DNA of 30,498 nucleotides from assembly GCA_964442435.1 (NCBI GenBank), contig CAYTZG010000019.1:1-30498 (forward strand), read 5' to 3'. Source of the DNA: CAMXAS01 sp964442435. Its GTDB lineage: Bacteria; Bacteroidota; Bacteroidia; Bacteroidales; P3. The notes beneath the pieces are model-generated. The model was not told the DNA's origin. It was given only the letters and a program-made list of their open reading frames with translations, and did no database searches. This document shows, in pieces, positions 6,497-15,949 of this stretch (the stretch's first letter is position 1; every line of letters starts with the position of its first letter). Made by a program: the position numbers and the translations under genes.

Positions 6497-7468
6497 ATGA
6501 ACAGTAAGAAATTTTTGATTGTTTGGACGGTCGTTTGCGCGCTGGCAGCCTCTCTGCCGACGCAGGCGGCCGCCGCCCCCGCTTCCGAAGCGGAGGCCTC
6601 CGTGCAGGCGGTCGGTTTTGCCGACCCGCTGATTCCTCAACTTTTCGCCTTCGATAAGGAAAGCCAGATTTTCGTCGGCATCAACTCCGTTGAAAACGCG
6701 GTGGACCTTATCGCCTACGACGGCGCGACGATGGCGTTCCGCGAACGTTTCATCGCCGACATCGTGGCCGGAAGGCATGATGTGGTCAATATTTACCGTC
6801 CCCAGAGCGTTGCGGTTTACGATGGACATATCGTTATCCTGGCCACGCAACGGGATTCCTGCTATCTGGCGGTTCTCAACCTGCAGGGCGAGGAAGTGGA
6901 ACGCTTCTATTTCGCCGGCAACGCTTTCGCGTTCAGCTATGACCCGGAAGCGCGCGAACTGTATATAGCGGGCGAAAACGGTTTGGGTTACGACGTAACG
7001 GTATTGGATGCGGCGGCCGGTTTGGAAAATCTCGTGTTCCATCCCGACCTTAACTTCCACTACCTCAAACCTAAAAAGGCGGAAGAGATGCAGAAGAACG
7101 ACCCGCACGGTGTGGCTTTGATGCTCATCGCCATTTCGGTCGTGTTCTTCGGTTTGGTGTTGCTCTATGTCGCGTTCAAGTCCTTGGGCAAAGGCATCAT
7201 GGCCTTCAACCACTGGCGTGCGGTGAAAGCCGAACAAAAGGCGACGGGCGGCGACAAGGACACCATCAAGGCTTCGATTCCCAAAGCGGAAGACCTGAGT
7301 GGCGACGTCTATGCGGCTATCGCGGCGGCCATATATATGTATCAAAGCGAGCTGCATGACGAAGAGAACACGATTCTGACGATAGAGAAGGTATCGCGTA
7401 CCTATTCGCCGTGGAGTTCCAAGCTGTATGGTATGAACCCTTATTTTCAAATCAAAAACGGTAAATAA
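6497..7468 (+). CDS. OadG-family (gamma/delta-like) membrane subunit with an N-terminal extracytoplasmic domain
   Basis: The product is 323 aa from the ATG at 6497, which starts a signal peptide (MNSKKFLIVWTVVCALAASL...AAAA). The frame stays open further upstream inside mmdA, but nothing supports an earlier start. Residues 40-185 are strand-rich with propeller-like repeats (QSVAVYDGHIVILATQ, FAFSYDPEARELYIAGENG). One transmembrane helix follows (about 205-228, VALMLIAISVVFFGLVLLYVAF), then a charged cytoplasmic linker and the tail SSKLYGMNPYFQIKNGK, typical of the small subunit that assembles the sodium-pump decarboxylase. Classical OadG is only about 80-100 aa, so about 200 aa have been added ahead of the helix. 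The biotin-protein gene starts 5 bp downstream. Confidence 0.82.
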   Translation: MNSKKFLIVWTVVCALAASLPTQAAAAPASEAEASVQAVGFADPLIPQLFAFDKESQIFVGINSVENAVDLIAYDGATMAFRERFIADIVAGRHDVVNIYRPQSVAVYDGHIVILATQRDSCYLAVLNLQGEEVERFYFAGNAFAFSYDPEARELYIAGENGLGYDVTVLDAAAGLENLVFHPDLNFHYLKPKKAEEMQKNDPHGVALMLIAISVVFFGLVLLYVAFKSLGKGIMAFNHWRAVKAEQKATGGDKDTIKASIPKAEDLSGDVYAAIAAAIYMYQSELHDEENTILTIEKVSRTYSPWSSKLYGMNPYFQIKNGK

Positions 7469-7473
7469 ACACT

Positions 7474-7905
7474 ATGAAAAATTATAAATTCACGATCCAC
7501 GGCACCCAATACGAAGTGGAAATCAACAGCGTGGAGGATCAGACGATCAATCTCAACCTGAACGGTACGCCCTACGAGGTTAAGGTAGATAAGGAAATCA
7601 AGCAGACGAAGACGCCTAAGCTCATGCGCTCCGTTGCGGTTCCCTCCACCGAGGGCGATACGACGAACGCCCGCACGAATGCCGCCAGCGCCACGGCCGA
7701 AATCAAGTCGCCGCTGCCCGGTACGGTGCTCGACGTCATGGTCAAGGAAGGCGATACGGTTAAGGTAGGTCAGCACCTGCTGTTGCTGGAAGCCATGAAA
7801 ATGGAAAACAACATCGATTCCGACAAGGAAGGCGTGGTTAAAACCATCAAGGTACGTAAAGGGGATGCCGTTATGGAAGGCGACGTCCTGATCGTAATGG
7901 AATAG
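7474..7905 (+). CDS. mmdC: Biotin carboxyl carrier protein of methylmalonyl-CoA decarboxylase
   Basis: The product is 143 aa. The C-terminal biotinyl domain (residues about 77-143) has SPLPGTVLDVMVKEGDTV and the biotinylation motif EAMKMEN, with Lys109 as the biotin-bearing residue. The N-terminal 45 residues (YKFTIHGTQYEVEINSVEDQTINLNLNG...) are a second small beta domain usual in Bacteroidota decarboxylase carriers. A linker rich in Thr, Ala and Asn (about 46-76) lets the biotin shuttle between MmdA and the membrane subunit MmdB. It lies between the OadG-like gene (5 bp) and mmdB (10 bp), so translation is probably coupled. Confidence 0.94.
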   Translation: MKNYKFTIHGTQYEVEINSVEDQTINLNLNGTPYEVKVDKEIKQTKTPKLMRSVAVPSTEGDTTNARTNAASATAEIKSPLPGTVLDVMVKEGDTVKVGQHLLLLEAMKMENNIDSDKEGVVKTIKVRKGDAVMEGDVLIVME

Positions 7906-7915
7906 GAGGTAACGT

Positions 7916-9079
7916 ATGTTGTCAGAAGCGAGTTTTCTCCAATTCATTATGGCTCAGATGGGCCAGTTCCTCGATTACACGGCTTTCGCCAATGTAACGT
8001 GGGGACACCTCATTATGATCTGCGTGGGCTTGCTGTTCATCTACTTGGCCATCGCCAAGGAATTCGAACCCATGCTGTTGATTCCTATCGGCTTCGGTAT
8101 GATTATCGGGAATATCCCGTTCTATCCGGGGCTTAAAATCGGTATTTACGAACAAGGCTCCGTGTTGAACATCCTCTACCACGGGGTGCAGAACGGTTGG
8201 TATCCGCCCTTGATTTTCTTGGGCATCGGTGCCATGACCGACTTCTCGGCCTTGATTTCCAACCCGAAACTTATGTTGGTGGGCGCGGCCGCTCAGTTCG
8301 GCATCTTCTTCGCCTATGCGGTGGCCCTGTTGCTCGGCTTTTCGCCGGCGGAAGCGGGTGCCATCGGTATCATCGGCGGTGCCGACGGCCCCACGGCCAT
8401 CTTTATCTCGTCCAAGCTGGCGCCTGACTTGATGGGGGCCATCGCCGTGTCGGCTTACTCCTACATGGCTTTGGTGCCGGTTATCCAACCGCCTATCATG
8501 CGGGCGTTGACCACCAAGAAAGAACGCGTTATCCGGATGCGTCCGCCGCGTGCCGTCACCAAGACCGAGAAAGTGATTTTCCCGATTGTCGGCATCCTGC
8601 TCACGACGTTCATCGTACCGACGGGTTTGCCGTTGCTGGGTATGCTGTTCTTCGGTAACTTGCTTAAGGAAAGCGGTGTAACGAAGCGTTTGGCCAATAC
8701 GGCCAGCGGCCCGATGATTGACGTCGTTACGATTCTCATCGGTTTGACCGTGGGGGCTTCCACGCAGGCCACGTCGTTCCTGACGCCTAAATCCATCCTG
8801 ATTTTCGTGTTGGGTGCGTTGTCGTTCGTTATCGCCACCACCTGCGGCGTTCTGTTCGTCAAGTTCTTCAACCTGTTCCTCAAGGGGGACAACAAAATCA
8901 ACCCGCTTATCGGTAACGCCGGCGTATCGGCCGTGCCCGACTCGGCGCGTGTTTCCCAAGTGGTGGGGTTGGAATACGACAAGACGAACTATCTGCTCAT
9001 GCACGCCATGGGCCCGAATGTGGCCGGTGTTATCGGTTCGGCCGTGGCCGCCGGTATCCTGCTGAGCTTCCTTTATTAG
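7916..9079 (+). CDS. mmdB: Methylmalonyl-CoA decarboxylase beta subunit (Na+-translocating)
   Basis: The product is 387 aa, an integral membrane protein of the OadB/GcdB/MmdB family. It decarboxylates carboxybiotin and exports Na+, conserving energy from methylmalonyl-CoA decarboxylation. Family signatures are GGADGPTAIFISSKLAPDL (the Na+-site aspartate region), SYMALVPVIQPPIMRALTTKKER, and NPLIGNAGVSAVPDSARVSQ near the C-terminus. Multiple hydrophobic helices run throughout. The ATG at 7916 is preceded by AGGAGGTAACGT, an unusually strong Shine-Dalgarno for a Bacteroidota gene, and gives the full N-terminus. It is last in the operon and is followed by an intrinsic terminator at 9121-9159. 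Confidence 0.95.
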   Translation: MLSEASFLQFIMAQMGQFLDYTAFANVTWGHLIMICVGLLFIYLAIAKEFEPMLLIPIGFGMIIGNIPFYPGLKIGIYEQGSVLNILYHGVQNGWYPPLIFLGIGAMTDFSALISNPKLMLVGAAAQFGIFFAYAVALLLGFSPAEAGAIGIIGGADGPTAIFISSKLAPDLMGAIAVSAYSYMALVPVIQPPIMRALTTKKERVIRMRPPRAVTKTEKVIFPIVGILLTTFIVPTGLPLLGMLFFGNLLKESGVTKRLANTASGPMIDVVTILIGLTVGASTQATSFLTPKSILIFVLGALSFVIATTCGVLFVKFFNLFLKGDNKINPLIGNAGVSAVPDSARVSQVVGLEYDKTNYLLMHAMGPNVAGVIGSAVAAGILLSFLY

Positions 9080-9120
9080 TATTCCGTGTGACCCGACGCC
9101 TTGCGGCTGCGGGTTTTCAG

Positions 9121-9159
9121 ACGGGCGGTTTCCTTTCGGAGGCCGCCCGTTTTGTTTTT
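9121..9159 (+). terminator. Intrinsic terminator of the mce-mmd operon
   Basis: A stem of ACGGGCGG (9121-9128) with CCGCCCGT (9143-9150) closes a short loop and is followed at once by a T-rich run (9151-9159). It lies 41 bp after the mmdB stop and before the promoter of the next gene. Confidence 0.85.
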
Positions 9160-9210
9160 AGACATTTTTAAGAATCTCCGCATATATTAAGTTTTTTTAA
9201 GGATTTTTCG

Positions 9211-9241
9211 TTGGCGCGGCGGCCGTGCCCCGCTACCTTTG
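9211..9241 (+). promoter_or_regulatory. Promoter of the 9272-15882 gene pair
   Basis: TTG at 9211-9213, a 20-nt spacer and TACCTTTG at 9234-9241 fit the Bacteroidota consensus. The ATG at 9272 is 30 nt further on, leaving a short leader. Confidence 0.65.
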
Positions 9242-9271
9242 TGTCCGTAAATCGTATAAATACATGGGATT

Positions 9272-12200
9272 ATGGATAAGGTAGCAATCATCAGGCATCG
9301 GCGGCGTTTTTGGCGTGTCGGCTGGGCGTGTTTTTTATGGCTCGGCCTATTGGGCCGGGGCACGGCCGCCGCGCAGGAAACGGCCAGCGGCAACGGGCTT
9401 TCCGACTTTTGGGAGCGCGTCAAGACCGAAGTGTTGGGCTATTTCGAACGGTTTGACGATTATCTCTCACGCACGCGCCTGCTGACGGTGGGCGAGTTGC
9501 AGTCGTTGCCCGTCGGCTTGCAGACCAAGATAGGGCAGACGGCTTGCGATTTGTTGGTGACCGAAGCGACTTTCGGGCCGGACTATACCGATTTGACGGT
9601 CTTTCTCAGGCTTACGACCCCCTCTTACGAGGGCGGGAGCCTGACGCTGTATTTCGGTAGCGAAAACGTCCGCATTTCATCGCAGGGCGGCTTTGTGGGT
9701 GACCTTAAGCTGGCCTTGCTCTCGGAGGTGAACATAGGCGGCAAGGGCGGCGCGTTCCGTTTGGTGCTCGACCCGGCGCGCAAGCGGGGCGACCTGCCGC
9801 CCACCTATGCCATTGTGGGCTGCGAGGGCTTTGAGGAGATGCAGGTCAATGGCCGCATCGTCGTCTCGCAGGATTACGCCAAGCCGGTATTCAACGGCAA
9901 GCCGTTGGACAACCGCGAATTGGAGATTCCGTTTTCGTGCCGGGCCGGCGGCTTGGACTGTATCATGGCCGACGTGGAGGTGCCGGAATTCGCGCTGACG
10001 GCCTTGCCCGACTGGCGTTTCGAAGCCAAACGCGCCGTTTTCGATTTCAGCACGCAGGAAAACGCGCCGTCCATGGACTACTACCGTCTGCCAAGCGGTG
10101 TCAGACTCTACGATGGCTTTCCGGAAGCGTGGACGGGGCTGTATATAGAAGACTTCTACGTGCATTTCCCCACCTATGTTAAAAGTGATAACTTGGGCGG
10201 CAGTCCGGTGTTCGGCGCCGAACGGCTGTGGCTGGATGAAAACGGTTTTTCGGGGGCGCTACAAGCCAAGGACGTATTGCAAATCAACAAGGGCTTGCTC
10301 GATTCGTGGCGTTTTTCGGTGGATGAAGTCGATATCCGCATTGTGGCCAACCGCATCAAGGAAGGCAAGATGCAGGGCGACATCAGCCTGCCCGTCAGCA
10401 CGCGCAACAGCTTCGGCTATACGGTCGATTTCAAGACCGACGGCAGCTGGGATATGAAGGTGAAGGTAGGCGAGCGCATGAGCTTCGACCTGTGGAAGTC
10501 GCTGGACGTGGAACTGTTCGCCACCTCTTATATAAAGGTGGACAAGAAGGCGTCGGATACGTCGGTACACCTTACGGCCAACCTCTCCGGCAAGATGGTG
10601 CTGGATCCGACGGCCAAGGGCGGCGCGTCGGATACCGGCGCGGATGCCCAAAAGCCCAAGGGCAAGTTCCAACTCGGCGAAATCGCCTTTTCCAACCTTA
10701 AGGTCAGCAACCGCGCGCCCTATCTCGAAATCGGCAAACTCGAACTCAAACAGGACGCCAAAATCAGCCATTTTCCGGTCTCGTTGGATAAGGTCAGTTT
10801 CAGTTTCAAGGATTGGAAATCCAGTTTGGGCTTCGGCATGAAAGTCCATCTGACGCCGCGCGGCGGGCGGCTGAATTTCGCCGGCGATTTGGACTTCTCA
10901 ATCCATTCCACGCTCAAGGAGCATAAAGCCGACACGGCCATGCACTGGGCGTTTGCCGGCTTCAATATCGACAAACTCAAGGTGGACATCGGCACGCCGG
11001 TTTTCGGGCTCAAAGGGGCGGCCACGTTCTTTGAAGACGACCGGCACTATGGCGACGGCTTCAAGGGCGAAATAGGCTTCCATATGAAAACGGGCTTGAA
11101 ATTCGGCTTGGACGCCAACGTGATGTTCGGCGCCATGCCGTCGTACCGCTATTGGTATGCCGATATCCTTACGGATTTCGGCGGCGCGGGCATCATGGTC
11201 TATCCGGGCTTTCAGATTTCGGGCATAGGCGGTGGCGCCTATCAGCATATGCGCATGGAGCCCGACAAAGAAGGGGGCAACTATGGGGAACGCTTGACGG
11301 TAACGGGCGTGCGCTATGTGCCGGACAGCACGGTCGGCTTAGGCGTCAAGGCCTTCTGCAAACTTTCCACGCAGGGCAATCCCGATATGTTTCAGGCCGA
11401 TTTGGCGTTGAGTGTGGGCATTTTGCAGGGCGGCGGCCTTGACCATCTCAGTTTTCAAGGCGTGGCCAAGTTCATGAACAAGACGGAATTGACGGGTTTG
11501 GCCAACCTGAGCAATAAAATCACGCAGGCTTTGGAAGCCGACAGCACGAAGTGGGAGAAGATGCGCAAGGCTTCCACGGCCGACGCCGCGTTTACGGCCA
11601 CCGCGCTCCTGACCTACGACCACAAGAACCAGTCGTTTTACGGGCTGTTCGACACCTATCTGCAGATGGGGCTCATACAGGGCGTGGGCACGGACGGCCA
11701 CGTGGGGGCTTGCGAAATGTATTTCTCCCAACCCAAATGGTTTATCCATGTGGGGCATCCCGACCATCGGCTGGGCATCAAGATGGATTTGGGGCTGCTG
11801 AACGTGCGTACCAATAGCTATTTCGTAACGGGCAATGAATTGCCGGCCATGCCGCCCTTGCCGTCCAAACTCGTGCGCTTGCTCAAAGACAACGAAACCG
11901 CGGGCTTGAGCGGGCGGCCGCTGACGGAGATACAGGGCGGCAAGGGGTTCGCGTTCGGCAGTTCGTTGGGCGTCAATACGGGCAATCTGAATTATTGGCT
12001 GCTCTATGGCCGTTTTGAGACGGAAATCGGCTTCGACATCATGATGAAGAAATACCAAGGTGTTTTCTGCAACGGCAAGTCGGAGGTTTTGGGCTTGAAC
12101 GGTTGGTATGCCACGGGGCAGGCCTACGCTTATCTGTACGGCGCCATCGGCTTGCGGGTCAACCTGTTCAAGAAGGAGCGGCATTTTACCGTCTTGCAGG

Positions 12201-13798
12201 GCGAGGTGGGCGCCATGTTGGAAGCCCAGTTGCCGCGGCCCGCCTATTTCGGCGGCGGCATCGGCCTTAACTTCTCGGTGTTGGGTGGCCTGTTGCGCGG
12301 CAACTGCCGTTTCAAATTCTCGTTGGGCGAGAAATGCGAGATGGTGGAAAGCGGTTTGGCCGACGGCATGGAAGTCATCGCCGATATGCGTCCCGCCGAT
12401 GCCGCCACGGAAGTGGATGTGTTTACGGTGCCGCAGGCCGCTTTCAACCTGTCGGTGGAGAAAGAATTGGATGCGGTCTTCGATGGCGAGGAATCGCACC
12501 TGCGGTTTAAGTTGGATGCGTTCGGGCTGAACGCGGCGGGTTCGGCGGCCGGGCGGACGGAATGGGACGAGGACAACCGCTTGGCGCGTTGGGTGCCGCA
12601 GGAAGCCTTGTCGCCGCACACGGATTATACGTTTACGGCCAAGATACGGGCGCAGGAGAAGCAGGGCGGTTCGTGGCAGGATTTGAAGACGGTTTCGGGT
12701 GAGGTATATACAGAGTTGCGGCAGCACCGCTTCACGACCGGCAACGCGCCCGACAGCATCCCGATGCGCAACGTCGCGCAGATGTATCCGGTGCCGGGAC
12801 AGCGTTATATGTACGCGGGCGAGAGCGGGCGCGGCTGGGTGAAACTCCACATGGGGCAGCGTTATCTGTTTGAGGACGACACCTATAAAAAGCGCGTGTA
12901 TTTCATAGACGAGTCTGGCGATACGTTGCAAACCGCCTTTACCTACAACACGGCCAACCGGCAGTTGAATTTCCAGATGCCGGAACTGAAGCCGTCGCGC
13001 CGCTACACGATGCAGTTCGTTATGGTGGCTAAGGAGGCGGCGTCGGGCGGCGGCTTGACCACGGCCGACAGCGAGCAACGCGACGGCGACAACGTGTTGG
13101 TGCAGAGCCAAACCGTGTTGGCGGGCGATGCCGTGCAGTCGAACGGCGACAAAATCGTCTTGAAGGCGGAATTTGCAACAAGCCGCTATGCCACCTTGGC
13201 CGAGAAATTGCGCGCCCTCTCGTTCCGACAGGTCTATCGCACCCCTTATATACAGGTGCTGAACGGCCGCTACCAACCGTCGCCGGCCGTGCATTACCTG
13301 CAGGCGGAGATGCTGGCCGCGGAGGGCTTCGACGATATCGAACTGCGCGGCAACGCGTTGAGCGGCGGCCCCATGATAGAGGCGCGGGCCTTGCTGGCGC
13401 AGGAACCCTATTACCGTCGGCAGATTTATCCGTTGGTTTACGAGAACTATCCCTACGACGGCTGGGTGTCGTTCGAGCGCAACCCCGACCATCCGGAGAT
13501 AGAACCCGACTGGGCTGTCTATGTCACTTCCTATTATCAGGACGAGCGCACGGATCTCTTCCCGTGGATGTATTACCTGCCGTACCACTACCATTTCGAT
13601 TACGAGTCGATGTTGGCCGGCGTGGCGGCAAGCCGGGGGAGCGCCCTGCGGGCGTTGACGACCGACTACAGCGACTGGCTCAACCGTCCGTTCCCGCCCA
13701 TTCCGGCGGGTATATACCCGATGCGGTTCAGCTATCGGTTGCCGGACGGCAGCAAGGGGTCGGAAGCGGAAGTGAGCATGAAAAACGAAATACAATAA
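9272..13798 (+). CDS. Very large exported protein of unknown family (1508 aa)
   Basis: Residues 1-36 form a signal peptide with an extended, arginine-rich n-region (RHRRRFWRVGWACFLWLGLL...AAAQ). Residues about 60-1040 are almost entirely predicted strands, with repeated motifs such as LDKVSFSFKDWKSSLGFGMKV and FGLKGAATFFEDD. The glycine-rich stretch at about 640-660 (FGGAGIMVYPGFQISGIGGGAY) and LGLNFSVLGGLLRGNCRF-like strands near 990 suggest a membrane-associated or long beta-groove structure. Residues about 1056-1155 and 1170-1260 look like SbsA-type Ig-like domains (LSPHTDYTFTAKI; LKPSRRYTMQFVMV). The Tyr/Pro/Asp-rich end (about 1380-1430) is distinctive. No T9SS tag, lipobox or transmembrane anchor is visible. 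It has its own promoter and lies 5 bp ahead of the FN3 gene at 13804, so the two are probably translated together as partners. I do not recognise the family. Confidence 0.88.
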   Translation: MDKVAIIRHRRRFWRVGWACFLWLGLLGRGTAAAQETASGNGLSDFWERVKTEVLGYFERFDDYLSRTRLLTVGELQSLPVGLQTKIGQTACDLLVTEATFGPDYTDLTVFLRLTTPSYEGGSLTLYFGSENVRISSQGGFVGDLKLALLSEVNIGGKGGAFRLVLDPARKRGDLPPTYAIVGCEGFEEMQVNGRIVVSQDYAKPVFNGKPLDNRELEIPFSCRAGGLDCIMADVEVPEFALTALPDWRFEAKRAVFDFSTQENAPSMDYYRLPSGVRLYDGFPEAWTGLYIEDFYVHFPTYVKSDNLGGSPVFGAERLWLDENGFSGALQAKDVLQINKGLLDSWRFSVDEVDIRIVANRIKEGKMQGDISLPVSTRNSFGYTVDFKTDGSWDMKVKVGERMSFDLWKSLDVELFATSYIKVDKKASDTSVHLTANLSGKMVLDPTAKGGASDTGADAQKPKGKFQLGEIAFSNLKVSNRAPYLEIGKLELKQDAKISHFPVSLDKVSFSFKDWKSSLGFGMKVHLTPRGGRLNFAGDLDFSIHSTLKEHKADTAMHWAFAGFNIDKLKVDIGTPVFGLKGAATFFEDDRHYGDGFKGEIGFHMKTGLKFGLDANVMFGAMPSYRYWYADILTDFGGAGIMVYPGFQISGIGGGAYQHMRMEPDKEGGNYGERLTVTGVRYVPDSTVGLGVKAFCKLSTQGNPDMFQADLALSVGILQGGGLDHLSFQGVAKFMNKTELTGLANLSNKITQALEADSTKWEKMRKASTADAAFTATALLTYDHKNQSFYGLFDTYLQMGLIQGVGTDGHVGACEMYFSQPKWFIHVGHPDHRLGIKMDLGLLNVRTNSYFVTGNELPAMPPLPSKLVRLLKDNETAGLSGRPLTEIQGGKGFAFGSSLGVNTGNLNYWLLYGRFETEIGFDIMMKKYQGVFCNGKSEVLGLNGWYATGQAYAYLYGAIGLRVNLFKKERHFTVLQGEVGAMLEAQLPRPAYFGGGIGLNFSVLGGLLRGNCRFKFSLGEKCEMVESGLADGMEVIADMRPADAATEVDVFTVPQAAFNLSVEKELDAVFDGEESHLRFKLDAFGLNAAGSAAGRTEWDEDNRLARWVPQEALSPHTDYTFTAKIRAQEKQGGSWQDLKTVSGEVYTELRQHRFTTGNAPDSIPMRNVAQMYPVPGQRYMYAGESGRGWVKLHMGQRYLFEDDTYKKRVYFIDESGDTLQTAFTYNTANRQLNFQMPELKPSRRYTMQFVMVAKEAASGGGLTTADSEQRDGDNVLVQSQTVLAGDAVQSNGDKIVLKAEFATSRYATLAEKLRALSFRQVYRTPYIQVLNGRYQPSPAVHYLQAEMLAAEGFDDIELRGNALSGGPMIEARALLAQEPYYRRQIYPLVYENYPYDGWVSFERNPDHPEIEPDWAVYVTSYYQDERTDLFPWMYYLPYHYHFDYESMLAGVAASRGSALRALTTDYSDWLNRPFPPIPAGIYPMRFSYRLPDGSKGSEAEVSMKNEIQ

Positions 13799-13803
13799 CG
13801 CTT

Positions 13804-15882
13804 ATGAAAAGATATGGCATTTTAATGATGATGGTTGGCCTGTTGGGGCTGACGATGGGCATGGGGCGGGCGGCCGAAGATTCCAAACTCCATGCGGCCG
13901 GTCGGGTCAAAGACGGCATGAATTGGCTGCGCTGGGCGCCCGAAACGCCCGAACAGTGGGAACGGCTTTTGGCGCGGGGCGTGGTGGTGGAGCGTTACGC
14001 CTATATGGGCGACACGGTGCGGTTTGACGAATGGCATCGGCCGCCGCTGTCTTCGGCCGACTCCATGGCTTTTGCGGCGCAAGGGGCGGACGACCTCTAT
14101 ACGGCCGCCATGGGCGAGCTGCTGTTTGCCGACAGCTTGGAAATAGGGCCGGAGGGCAGCCGTTTCAGCCGGCTGTCGCAGGAACGCGACCAACGGCAGA
14201 TGCGTTTCGCAATGGCGTTGCTCATAGGCGACCGCAGTTATGCGGCGGCCTGTGCGGGGCTGTTGGGCTGGCGCGACAGCCTGAGCGGGGTGGGCGGCGC
14301 GTCCGCCTACCTCTATAGAATCTATGTGCCGGATGCGGCTGCCGATACGGCCACCGTGCTGTTGCGGCCGCAGGCCGGCCTGTTGCTGCCACCGCAGACC
14401 TTGCTGGCGGCCGATTTCCGAGACGCCACCGTGACGCTGCGCTGGAACTGCAAGTTGTGGAGCGGCCTTTGCGTGGGCTATTACGTGGAACGCGCCGTGG
14501 GCGGCGGTGGGTTCGAGGCCTGCAACGCACAGCCGATAGACGTGTTGCAGCGCGACCGCGCCGGTGCCGAGGAACTGCACTATGTGGACAGTCTGCCGGG
14601 GCGGCGTCGGGTGCGTTACCGCGTGATGGGCGTGGATATGTTCGGCGACCGTTTCCCGGTAACGGGCGAGGTGGTCGGCGAGGCGGAGGCCACCGGGCTT
14701 TCCGCGCCGCAGATCGTGCAGGCCACACCTGCGCCCAAGGGAGGCCTCCTGCTGGGGTGGCGTTATCCCGCCGAACAGGAGAAAGCCCTGGCGCGTTTTG
14801 AGGTGTTTGTCAAAGACAGTATGTATGGTGCCTACCGCAGCTTGGGTACGGCCTCGCCCAAAACGCGCCGGCTGGCGGTGCCGGCCGGTGGCCTCCGCCC
14901 GTCGTCTTATTTCTGCGTGGCGGCCTACAACCGCCGCGGGGAAGTCTGCCATTCGCCCGTGTATTTCGTACAGGCGGTCGATACGGTGCCGCCCCTGCCG
15001 CCCGCCTCTCTGACGGCCTATGCCGATACCGCCGGCGGGGTGCATCTCGGGTGGCGGCCGTCCGCCTCCGACGATGTGGCCGGCTACATGGTGCTCAAAA
15101 GCCGCCGCGCCGACGGCACGGGCGCGTGGACGCTGCAATCCGACCCGCTTCCCGATACGGTCTATACCGACAGCATTGACGCACTCATGTGGCAGGCCGC
15201 CTACTATAGCGTTGTGACCGTGGACGGCAACGGCAATCTCTCCGAGCCGTCCGCGCCCGTTGCGGTCTATCCGAACCGCCCCAACCCGGTGGCGCCGCCG
15301 CTGTTCGATGGCTGTGCCGCCGACGAGCGGCGCGTTAAACTCCGTTGGCTCAACAGCATGGATGCCCATGTAAGCAGTTGTGCGCTCTATGTGGCGGTTG
15401 ACAGCGGCGAGATGCAGTTGGTGGCGCGGCGGCGCTTGGATGCCGTGGGGGTGGGGCGTCCGACGGCCGACAGCCTCTACTATGCCTTGCCCAAGGGGCG
15501 CGCGCTCGACACGCGCTACCGCTTTGCGCTGGCGGTGGAGACCCCCACGGGCGATACGGTTTGGGCGCCGCATCCCTATGTGTTTGAATACGAGGCTATG
15601 TTGGCGGCGCCCCGCCTACAGGCTTGGGCGGAGCGCGAAAAACGGTGCGTGGCGGTGCAGTGGCAACAGCCGGCCTATGCGTCCGTGGCCAAGGCCTATC
15701 TGTACCGCAGGTCGGGTAGCGAACCCTACCGGCTGTTGCAGGTGCTGACGTCGCCCGACGTGGTCGGCGGCCTGTATGTAGACAAGACGGTATCCATGAA
15801 TACGGCCTACACCTATCGGCTTCAGTTCGAAACCGCCGAGGGCCGCTACACGCCTTTCGGCAGCGTTGCCGTAACGTATTAG
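13804..15882 (+). CDS. Exported FN3-repeat protein, partner of the 1508-aa protein
   Basis: The product is 692 aa from the ATG at 13804. This start gives a proper signal peptide (MKRYGILMMMVGLLGLTMGMGRA) and a 5-bp gap to the preceding stop; the frame is open further upstream, but only inside the neighbour. An N-terminal region (about 30-190) begins VKDGMNWLRWAPETPEQWERLLARGVVVERY, a strand-turn-strand unit echoed later (TVTLRWNCKLWSGLCVGYYVERA). Around four fibronectin type III-like units follow: about 200-300, 300-390 (GGLLLGWRYP), 395-490 (GGVHLGWRPSASDDVAGYMVLKS) and 495-690. No enzyme motif, T9SS tag or anchor is visible. It is likely periplasmic or surface-exposed in complex with the upstream product. 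The specific function is unknown. Confidence 0.85.
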   Translation: MKRYGILMMMVGLLGLTMGMGRAAEDSKLHAAGRVKDGMNWLRWAPETPEQWERLLARGVVVERYAYMGDTVRFDEWHRPPLSSADSMAFAAQGADDLYTAAMGELLFADSLEIGPEGSRFSRLSQERDQRQMRFAMALLIGDRSYAAACAGLLGWRDSLSGVGGASAYLYRIYVPDAAADTATVLLRPQAGLLLPPQTLLAADFRDATVTLRWNCKLWSGLCVGYYVERAVGGGGFEACNAQPIDVLQRDRAGAEELHYVDSLPGRRRVRYRVMGVDMFGDRFPVTGEVVGEAEATGLSAPQIVQATPAPKGGLLLGWRYPAEQEKALARFEVFVKDSMYGAYRSLGTASPKTRRLAVPAGGLRPSSYFCVAAYNRRGEVCHSPVYFVQAVDTVPPLPPASLTAYADTAGGVHLGWRPSASDDVAGYMVLKSRRADGTGAWTLQSDPLPDTVYTDSIDALMWQAAYYSVVTVDGNGNLSEPSAPVAVYPNRPNPVAPPLFDGCAADERRVKLRWLNSMDAHVSSCALYVAVDSGEMQLVARRRLDAVGVGRPTADSLYYALPKGRALDTRYRFALAVETPTGDTVWAPHPYVFEYEAMLAAPRLQAWAEREKRCVAVQWQQPAYASVAKAYLYRRSGSEPYRLLQVLTSPDVVGGLYVDKTVSMNTAYTYRLQFETAEGRYTPFGSVAVTY

Positions 15883-15925
15883 CCTCCGGGGCAATTCTCC
15901 GTTTACCAAGGGGCTTGATGGGTCG

Positions 15926-15949
15926 GCCGGGTTGTGAAAACAGCCCGGC
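15926..15949 (+). terminator. Probable terminator after the FN3 gene
   Basis: A 9-bp stem (15926-15934 with 15941-15949, one G-U) closes a TGAAAA loop, 43 bp after the stop. The downstream U-tract is imperfect (TTGATACGTTTT), so termination may be weak. The rest of 15883-16165 is AT-rich and holds only a weak promoter candidate for the next gene. Confidence 0.55.

Noticed and set aside
11339..13795. 818-aa open frame antisense to the 1508-aa gene
   Set aside because: Arg/His/Gln-rich composition is typical of a reverse-complement shadow. The sense gene has a promoter, signal peptide and domain structure.
13564..13803. Extended start for the FN3 gene overlapping the upstream gene by 235 nt
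   Set aside because: The extension lacks a signal peptide and merely reads the neighbour in another frame. The ATG at 13804 gives a proper signal peptide.
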